Shown piece after piece: positions 25,025-30,031 of a stretch of DNA of 37,370 bases. Within the stretch, counting starts at the first letter, position 1. Each line of letters begins with the position of its first letter. Origin of the DNA: AP-16 sp036395835 (GTDB lineage Bacteria > Pseudomonadota > Alphaproteobacteria > Rhizobiales > Xanthobacteraceae); contig DASWCW010000260.1 in the NCBI GenBank assembly GCA_036395835.1, positions 1 through 37,370 of the forward strand, read 5' to 3'. A model generated the notes under the pieces. That model was not told the DNA's origin and made no database searches. It worked only from the letters and a program-made list of their open reading frames with translations. Position numbers and translations under genes: made by a program.

Positions 25025-25566
25025 TCGTTTCCGGCGAGGATGGCCCGGGTCGCCAGATCCGGGCCGAAGTCATCCATGCTCTCGATCGAGAGCAGCTCGG
25101 CGAGCCGACCGCGCGCGCGATTGACGCGGCTCTTGATGGTGCCCACGGCACAATCGCAGATCTCGGCGGCTTCCTCGTAGGAAAATCCGGATGCACCCAC
25201 GAGGATGAGGGCTTCGCGTTGATCGGCCGGCAGCTTGGCGAGCGCAGCGCGGAACTCCATGAATTCCACTCTTCCGGTTTGCTCCGGTTGCGACTTCAAT
25301 CGTTCGGCATAGCTGCCGTCGGTATCTTCGACTTCACGCCGGCGCTTGCGATATTCGGAGCGAAACAGATTGCGTAGAATGGTGAACAGCCACGCCGACA
25401 TGTTGGTGCCGCGCTGGAACGAGTCGATATTGGCGAGGGCGCGCAACAGGGTTTCCTGCACGAGGTCGTCGGCGCGGTCGACATTCCCGCTGAGCGAGAT
25501 GGCGAACGCCCGCAGATTCGGAACCGCCGCCAGGACGGCCTCACGCACCGATGGATCGAGATTCAC
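25015..25566 (-). CDS. ecfG: General stress response sigma factor EcfG
   Basis: A 183-residue ECF15 sigma factor. Region 2: FAISLSGNVDRADDLVQETLLRALANIDSFQRGTNMSAWLFTILRN. The linker RKRRREVEDTDGSYAERL follows. Region 4: ALILVGASGFSYEEAAEICDCAVGTIKSRVNRARGRL. EcfG directs RNA polymerase to GGAAC-N16/17-CGTT promoters and is released when phosphorylated PhyR captures NepR. It follows nepR by 21 bp, with phyR divergent beyond it, the classic arrangement. The promoter of this operon itself carries the EcfG motif, giving positive feedback. I take this cassette as the primary one because its nepR is intact and next to phyR. Confidence 0.95.
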   Translation of the reverse strand: MNLDPSVREAVLAAVPNLRAFAISLSGNVDRADDLVQETLLRALANIDSFQRGTNMSAWLFTILRNLFRSEYRKRRREVEDTDGSYAERLKSQPEQTGRVEFMEFRAALAKLPADQREALILVGASGFSYEEAAEICDCAVGTIKSRVNRARGRLAELLSIESMDDFGPDLATRAILAGNDQA

Positions 25567-25587
25567 GAGCTGGTCCTTTGCCGGCCG

Positions 25588-25791
25588 TTATGAGCTTCTG
25601 TCGTCCCGCTTTTCGAGACGGTCCAGGAGATCGACAAAACGCGCCGGAACGCCCTGGCTGACCACTTCGTCGTACATGGCCCGCAGCTGTTGGCCGATTT
25701 TGCTCTGAATGTCCCGCCCGAGGCTGGGTTCGGCCGGGACGGCCCCGTCCTGCATCCGCGCCTCCGGCCGCGCCATTTTCGGATTCTTCAT
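25588..25791 (-). CDS. nepR: Anti-sigma factor NepR
   Basis: A 67-residue protein. A disordered N-terminus (MKNPKMARPEARMQDG) precedes the two-helix core LGRDIQSKIGQQLRAMYDEV then VSQGVPARFVDLLDRLEKRD. This is the NepR signature (IGxxLRxMYDEVVxQGVPxRFxxLLxxL). NepR binds EcfG in unstressed cells and is sequestered by phosphorylated PhyR. The start at 25791 is preceded by GAGGATTGAA. It leads the nepR-ecfG operon and is driven by an EcfG promoter at 25890-25866. This locus places anti-sigma factor, sigma factor and anti-anti-sigma factor together. Confidence 0.95.
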   Translation of the reverse strand: MKNPKMARPEARMQDGAVPAEPSLGRDIQSKIGQQLRAMYDEVVSQGVPARFVDLLDRLEKRDDRSS

Positions 25792-25865
25792 TTCAATCCT
25801 CGCCACCCGCCCTATAATACTGTGATATGACAGTCGCTCCGCGGGGTCCCCATACGTCAACCCCG

Positions 25866-25890
25866 AACGCCCACGGTGCCGATTGGTTCC
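25866..25890 (-). promoter_or_regulatory. EcfG promoter of nepR-ecfG
   Basis: Minus strand: GGAAC (25890-25886), 16 bases, CGTT (25869-25866), a perfect match. It stands back to back with the phyR promoter, with eight bases between the two -35 elements. Confidence 0.85.
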
Positions 25891-25898
25891 CGGCTATC

Positions 25899-25923
25899 GG
25901 AACTTTATTCCAAGGCCTGCGTT
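25899..25923 (+). promoter_or_regulatory. EcfG promoter of phyR
   Basis: GGAAC (25899-25903), 16 bases, CGTT (25920-25923), a perfect match. The transcript would start near 25930, leaving a leader of under 30 bases before the GTG start at 25958. Confidence 0.85.
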
Positions 25924-25957
25924 GGCCCGGCAGCTCGGCCAGTTTCGGGAGGGTTTC

Positions 25958-26761
25958 GTGTCCACATCGCAAGCAGTCGCTCAGCATCTGCCCTACCTTC
26001 GCCGTTACGCCCGGGCCCTGACCGGCAACCAGAGTTCCGGCGATGCCTATGTGGCGGCCACGCTCGAAGCCTTGATCGAAGATCCCTCGGTCCTCGAGAA
26101 GGCCATCGGCGCCCGGGTAGCACTCTATCGGTTGTTTACCAAGATATGGAATTCGGTCGGCGTCAATGGCGCCGTCGAGCCGGCGGAGCAAGGCCTGCCG
26201 GTGGAACAGCGGCTCGCTCACATCACGCCGCGTGCACGCCAAGCGTTCCTGCTGATCGCGCTCGAAGGCTTTTCCGAGGACGATGCCGCGCTGGTTCTGG
26301 ACACGGATGTGCCGACGCTGCGGGCGCTGGTCGAAGAGTCCGGCCGCGAGCTGGCGGCCGAGATCGCCACCGATGTGCTCATCATCGAGGACGAGACCTT
26401 CATCGCCATGGATCTCGAAGGCCTGGTCGAAAGTCTGGGCCACCGCACCGTCGGAGTGGCTCGCACCCATACCGAAGCGGTCACGCTCGCCAAGGCAAAG
26501 CGTCCCGGCCTCATTCTTGCGGACATCAAGCTTGCCGACGGCAGCTCAGGTCTCGACGCGGTGAACGAGCTGATCCAATCCGTCCAGGTGCCCGTCATCT
26601 TCGTGACCGCCTATCCCGAACGCTTCCTCACCGGCGAGCGCCCCGAACCGGCTTTCCTGATTGCCAAGCCGTTCCAGCCCGCCACGGTCTCCGCCGTGAT
26701 CAGCCAGGCCTTGTTTTTCGAGCGCAAAGCCAAGCCACGCGAACGTCGGGCGACCGCCTGA
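25958..26761 (+). CDS. phyR: Response regulator PhyR (anti-anti-sigma factor)
   Basis: A 267-residue protein. The N-terminal half is a sigma-factor mimic (residues 1-130; QHLPYLRRYARALTGNQSSGDAYVAATLEALIEDP), which binds NepR. The C-terminal half is a receiver domain (138-256) with acidic pocket E144-D145, phospho-acceptor Asp189 in LILADIKLADG, Thr217 in FVTAYPER and Lys237 in IAKPF. Phosphorylation opens the protein so the mimic domain captures NepR. The GTG start at 25958 is preferred because GGGAGGG is four bases upstream and the MSTSQ start matches relatives; upstream residues overlap the promoter. It is divergent from nepR-ecfG. The HWE kinase at 27859 is the likely phosphate donor. Confidence 0.95.
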   Translation: MSTSQAVAQHLPYLRRYARALTGNQSSGDAYVAATLEALIEDPSVLEKAIGARVALYRLFTKIWNSVGVNGAVEPAEQGLPVEQRLAHITPRARQAFLLIALEGFSEDDAALVLDTDVPTLRALVEESGRELAAEIATDVLIIEDETFIAMDLEGLVESLGHRTVGVARTHTEAVTLAKAKRPGLILADIKLADGSSGLDAVNELIQSVQVPVIFVTAYPERFLTGERPEPAFLIAKPFQPATVSAVISQALFFERKAKPRERRATA

Positions 26762-26844
26762 GCGGCGCCCGGCAACGCCCGCGCGCGCCCGCAGGCACGC
26801 CGCCGCCGGCGCCTGCCGGAGGTGAGTGAGCAACGGGTGAGGCC

Positions 26845-27027
26845 CTAGCCGTCCCCATCGTTGGTTTTTGGCCATATTCGCAGTTTGCTCAGCAGGTCCC
26901 GCGAGCGCTGGATCATTCCCCTTGCCTGCTTCAGGTCGGTTTCAAGCTCAACGCGCTGGCGTCGGGCGAGCTCGACGAGACGCCGCGTGTGCTCGACCAG
27001 CCTGTCGTCCAAGTCGTAGTTTTTCAT
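26845..27027 (-). CDS. Small coiled-coil protein of unknown function (60 aa)
   Basis: Reads MKNYDLDDRLVEHTRRLVEL then ARRQRVELETDLKQARGMIQ and ends KLRIWPKTNDGDG. Residues about 5-50 are almost entirely charged and aliphatic with heptad spacing and are predicted to be one long helix or coiled coil. I do not recognise a family. The ribosome site before 27027 is weak. The frame remains open to 27234, but the upstream residues look non-coding. It follows csbD on the same strand (232 bp gap) and is convergent with phyR, 83 bp away. Confidence 0.55.
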   Translation of the reverse strand: MKNYDLDDRLVEHTRRLVELARRQRVELETDLKQARGMIQRSRDLLSKLRIWPKTNDGDG

Positions 27028-27051
27028 GATCGGACAATGCGGTGGGTCCAA

Positions 27052-27075
27052 GTTTGGTTTGCTTCCGAACCAAAC
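27052..27075. repeat. Perfect 8-bp inverted repeat upstream of the 60-aa gene
   Basis: GTTTGGTT (27052-27059) and AACCAAAC (27068-27075) are separated by 8 bases. It lies 25 bp before the 27027 start, a suitable place for a dimeric repressor or for a leader hairpin. Confidence 0.6.
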
Positions 27076-27258
27076 TGACGCACCCTCGCCCAGATCTCTG
27101 GCCGGCCGCTCCGCGCGACAAACCTCATGTTGCGCTGCGACTTGCCCCGGTTCGCCCGCGCACAAATCTCGCGGGACCGTGCCTATATTTGTTTGCTCAT
27201 AACGCGAGCTTATGCAGGCGCCAGCCGGCGGCACGGCTCATTGCTCATGACGATCGGC

Positions 27259-27459
27259 TCAGGTCAGATTTCGCAACCAGCTGTCGATTTGCCGCTCGGC
27301 TTCATCCCGCTGTATGCCGTAACGCTCCTGGATCCGGCCGACGAGCTCGGTGCGCTTGCCTTCGACCAGATTGAGATCGTCATTGGTGAGCTTGCCCCAT
27401 TGCTGCTGCACTTTGCCTTTCATTTGCTTCCAGTTTCCTTCAACTCGATCCCAGTTCAT
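27259..27459 (-). CDS. CsbD family stress protein
   Basis: A 66-residue protein reading MNWDRVEGNWKQMKGKVQQQ then WGKLTNDDLNLVEGKRTELV and ending DEAERQIDSWLRNL. The WDRVEGNWKQMKGKVQQQWGKLTNDDL block is the CsbD signature. CsbD-like proteins are among the most strongly stress-induced small proteins in alphaproteobacteria and Bacillus, but their function is unresolved. The start at 27459 follows AGGAGACGACG. About 40 bases upstream lies a terminator-like hairpin belonging to the sRNA-like element at 27499-27582, so csbD is either expressed by read-through or from a promoter after that hairpin. Confidence 0.92.
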   Translation of the reverse strand: MNWDRVEGNWKQMKGKVQQQWGKLTNDDLNLVEGKRTELVGRIQERYGIQRDEAERQIDSWLRNLT

Positions 27460-27498
27460 CGTCGTCTCCTGCTTGGGCTGGCGCCATCGCGGCGCACA

Positions 27499-27582
27499 CA
27501 AAAGTAGGACGTAGCCGGCAAAAATCCGGCTACGTCCAGGATGGCCGGCCGAGCACGAGGGGAGGGGGATGCGGCCGGTCGT
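27499..27582 (-). ncRNA. C-rich-loop sRNA-like element, copy 3 (diverged)
   Basis: On the minus strand, hairpin 1 pairs CCGGCCG (27578-27572) with CGGCCGG (27551-27545) around a 20-base loop containing CCCCCUCCCC. Hairpin 2 pairs GGACGTAGCCGG (27537-27526) with CCGGCTACGTCC (27518-27507), 12 perfect pairs with a 7-base loop, and runs into UACUUUUGUG. The sequence is not clearly homologous to copies 1 and 2, but the order (EcfG-like -35, C-rich loop hairpin, terminator) is the same, and the UAC-U-run-GUG ending matches copy 2. It could be an independent sRNA or a leader attenuator of csbD, 40 bases downstream. Confidence 0.5.
27507..27537 (-). terminator. Terminator-like hairpin upstream of csbD
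   Basis: Twelve perfect pairs, loop ATTTTTG on the minus strand, followed by TACTTTTGTG. The U-run is short (four), so termination may be partial and allow read-through into csbD. Confidence 0.55.
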
Positions 27583-27588
27583 ATCTAT

Positions 27589-27613
27589 AAGCGTCCAATG
27601 AAAAATAGGTTCC
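27589..27613 (-). promoter_or_regulatory. Degenerate EcfG-like promoter of sRNA-like element copy 3
   Basis: Minus strand: GGAAC (27613-27609), 16 bases, GCTT (27592-27589). The -35 is perfect, and the -10 differs at two positions from CGTT. It ends 10 bases before the hairpin. Confidence 0.35.
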
Positions 27614-27674
27614 GGGGCTGGTCCGCGCACCGTGTCGGGCGGCCTGTCCTCCGGCTCGGACATCGATTCGTAAC

Positions 27675-27704
27675 GGAAACGATTCGATTCGCTTCTGCGT
27701 TTCC
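27675..27704. promoter_or_regulatory. Palindromic GGAAACG-N16-CGTTTCC element between csbD and the kinase
   Basis: GGAAACG (27675-27681) and CGTTTCC (27698-27704) form a perfect 7-bp inverted repeat. On both strands this gives GAAAC-N17-CGTT, one mismatch from the EcfG consensus. It could therefore be a bidirectional weak EcfG promoter for the kinase (plus) and the csbD side (minus), or the site of a dimeric regulator. Confidence 0.35.
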
Positions 27705-27858
27705 TTTGGGAGACCTTGATTGCGTGAGTGGTCCGGCATTGGACTTGGAGCGCGAGCTCGCCCGGCCAGCCTGTACTGTCGGACGTCGAATCGTTGCGGT
27801 ATTTGCATCTCGTAGCGAGCATGCGATCTGATCCTCTCCGAGGGCTCGAGGCTTGCTG

Positions 27859-29352
27859 ATGAGCGCCGTTTTGGATTGGTTGTTTGGGCCCGACGGTGGA
27901 ACCCCGCTCGAAGGCGATATGCTACGACGGCCGGAGAGTCTCGTTCCGCAGATCGCCGCCGACCTGATCCTCGCCGCAGGCTATCTTGGCATTCTCGCCG
28001 CGCTGATCTGGTTTTTTCGCCGCCGCCCCGACCTCGTCCGCGACCATCGGCTCCTGGCGTATCTGATCGGTGGTTTCCTTGCGCTCAGCGCCATCGTCCA
28101 GCTCGCGGATGCGGTCTCGGTCTGGCGTCCCGTCGCCGGAATGCTGGTGCTTAGCAAGGCCGCGGCGGCGGTCTTCTTCGCGGCCGCGATCATCGCAATG
28201 GTGCCGCTGCTGCCCAATCTGCTGCGACTGCCATCGGGTCGCCAGCTGCACGAATCCAACGAACGGCTGCGCAGCGAGGTCGCGGCCCACGAATCCACCT
28301 TGCTGGAGCTGGAAATCGCGCGCCGGGATCTGGAGGGCCGAGTCGCGGAACGCACCAAGGATCTTGGCCTGGTCACGGCGCGGTTCAAAACCGCGCTACG
28401 CGGCTCCAAGGTCTACGTCTCTTCCCAGGACCGTAACTTGCGCTACATAGCCATCACCGAGCCGATGCTCGGACTGCAGCTCGGCGACATCGTCGGCCGC
28501 ACGGACGAGGACATTCTCCCGCCGGAAAGTCGCGAGGAAATCCTCGCATTGAAGCGCCGAGCCCTCGACAGCGGACTGCCGGCCGACGCCGAGGTGAGCA
28601 TCGGCACGGGCCCGACGGCACTGTGGTACGACTTTCACGTCGAGCCGCTGCTGGATTCCGCCGGAGCCGTGGTCGGCCTGACTTGCGCGGCCGTCGACAT
28701 CACCGAGCGCCGCAGGGGAGAGGACCACCTGCGCCTGTTGTTGCGCGAGCTCACTCATCGCTCCAAGAACCTGCTCGCGGTGATCCAGGCGATGGCGCGG
28801 CAGACCGCGCGGCATGCGGGTTCCATCGAAGCTTTCCTGGACCAGTTCGGCGCTCGGCTGCAGGCGCTGGCGACCTCGCACGATCTCCTGATCCAGGAGA
28901 GCTGGCACGGCGTGTCGCTGGACGAGCTCGTTCGTTCCCAGCTCGGTTCCTATCTCGATCGCACCACGCCCCAGGTCCTCATTGCCGGCGATGGCGTGTT
29001 GTTGAAGCCCGACGTCGCGCAGAGCCTCGGGCTGGCGCTGCATGAGCTTGCGAGCAATGCGGAGAAATTCGGCGCGCTCTCGGTCCCGAACGGCCGGGTC
29101 TCGATCGCCTGGCGGCGCGTGCCGCAAAGCGACGGGGAGGCCGTGGAGCTGCTATGGGCCGAGAGCGGCGGCCCGGACGTCGGCCCGCCGGCGCGCCGCG
29201 GCTTCGGCACCTTGGTCATCGAAGGCAACCTGCCGCGCTCGCTGGACGCCCGGGTTGACCTGGCGTTCGCCGCCCAGGGTGTGCGCTGCAAGATCATGAT
29301 TCCGGCCAGCCGACTTTCGCCGCCGGCCGAGGGCGGCACGCGCGTCGTCTGA
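27859..29352 (+). CDS. HWE-family sensor histidine kinase with membrane module and PAS domain
   Basis: A 497-residue protein. Residues about 30-125 form three membrane helices (DLILAAGYLGILAALIWFF; LIGGFLALSAIVQLADAV; KAAAAVFFAAAIIAMVPLLP), with the layout of the ethylene-receptor-like module found in many bacterial kinases. A coiled linker (130-170) and a PAS domain (about 172-284) follow. The HWE kinase core has His300 in ELTHRSKNLLAVIQA, the N box LALHELASNAEKFGAL (392-407) and the diagnostic WAE at 433-435. HWE kinases phosphorylate PhyR in several species, so it is the obvious PhyR kinase candidate here. The copper/ethylene Cys and His of the membrane module are absent. ATG 27859 was chosen over TTG 27853. 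Confidence 0.9.
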   Translation: MSAVLDWLFGPDGGTPLEGDMLRRPESLVPQIAADLILAAGYLGILAALIWFFRRRPDLVRDHRLLAYLIGGFLALSAIVQLADAVSVWRPVAGMLVLSKAAAAVFFAAAIIAMVPLLPNLLRLPSGRQLHESNERLRSEVAAHESTLLELEIARRDLEGRVAERTKDLGLVTARFKTALRGSKVYVSSQDRNLRYIAITEPMLGLQLGDIVGRTDEDILPPESREEILALKRRALDSGLPADAEVSIGTGPTALWYDFHVEPLLDSAGAVVGLTCAAVDITERRRGEDHLRLLLRELTHRSKNLLAVIQAMARQTARHAGSIEAFLDQFGARLQALATSHDLLIQESWHGVSLDELVRSQLGSYLDRTTPQVLIAGDGVLLKPDVAQSLGLALHELASNAEKFGALSVPNGRVSIAWRRVPQSDGEAVELLWAESGGPDVGPPARRGFGTLVIEGNLPRSLDARVDLAFAAQGVRCKIMIPASRLSPPAEGGTRVV

Positions 29353-29369
29353 TTTCACTGAAATCCAAG

Positions 29370-29394
29370 GGAACCAATGCTTGCCGGCCGCGTT
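29370..29394 (+). promoter_or_regulatory. EcfG promoter of the unknown gene at 29446
   Basis: GGAAC (29370-29374), 16 bases, CGTT (29391-29394), a perfect match. It starts 18 bp after the kinase stop and shows that the frame before 29446 is untranslated. Confidence 0.8.
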
Positions 29395-29445
29395 TTGTCG
29401 CCGGACACATCGGGGGAGGGGTTTCAAGCACAATCGAGAAATCCC

Positions 29446-29973
29446 ATGTACGGTTTGGCTCCCTACGTTGCCGGCGGGCTTGCCGCCGTGCTGATGGTCG
29501 ATCATCTGGCAATGCCCTCCATCGGATCGGCGGTGACCGATTGGCTCGGGGGCCCCGGGATTGCGGTGAACGCCGTCGACCGCGCCCATAAATCCGATCG
29601 GCTGATGCCCGCCCGTGCGGCGGCAAGGCAGGGACCGGCGATTACCGCGGTGGAGGTGGTCGGCTTGCGCAATACGGCGGTCGTCTACCGGGATCGCGAG
29701 GGCCGCGTCCTGTTCCGTACCGACCCCCTGAGCAACGCCACCTTGGTTGCCAAGGACGTGGTTCTCCCCGAAATCACCATCCGGGATAGCGGGCGCAGCA
29801 CCGTCAACCCGGTGCCGATCGAAGTCCCTGCCCGCGCGCCGGAGCGCCCGAAGCTGCCCCCCGGGTGCGATTCGGCGTTCAGCCCCCTGACGTTGCCATC
29901 GCTTTCGCGCATGCCGAGCCGCTGTATCGCCGAAAATGAACGCCCGGCGACGCTTGCAGGCTTGCGGGGCTAG
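29446..29973 (+). CDS. Unknown exported or membrane-anchored protein, probably stress-regulated
   Basis: A 175-residue protein. The N-terminus MYGLAPYVAGGLAAVLMVDH forms a hydrophobic segment (signal anchor or uncleaved signal). The rest is soluble: AITAVEVVGLRNTAVVYRDREGRVLFRTDPLSNATLVAKDVVLPEI, then a Pro-rich stretch and two Cys near the C-terminus. I do not recognise a family, although the VVYRDREGRVLFRTDPLSN segment looks conserved rather than random. A start at 29377 would lie inside the promoter spacer, so ATG 29446, with GAGAA just upstream, was chosen. It follows the HWE kinase and has its own perfect EcfG promoter. It is convergent with the antiporter. Confidence 0.7.
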   Translation: MYGLAPYVAGGLAAVLMVDHLAMPSIGSAVTDWLGGPGIAVNAVDRAHKSDRLMPARAAARQGPAITAVEVVGLRNTAVVYRDREGRVLFRTDPLSNATLVAKDVVLPEITIRDSGRSTVNPVPIEVPARAPERPKLPPGCDSAFSPLTLPSLSRMPSRCIAENERPATLAGLRG

Positions 29974-30031
29974 GATTTTCGGAGATCTGCGGCGTCGTCA
30001 TGGCTGCGCGTCGGTTTCGGGCCGGGTAGGG

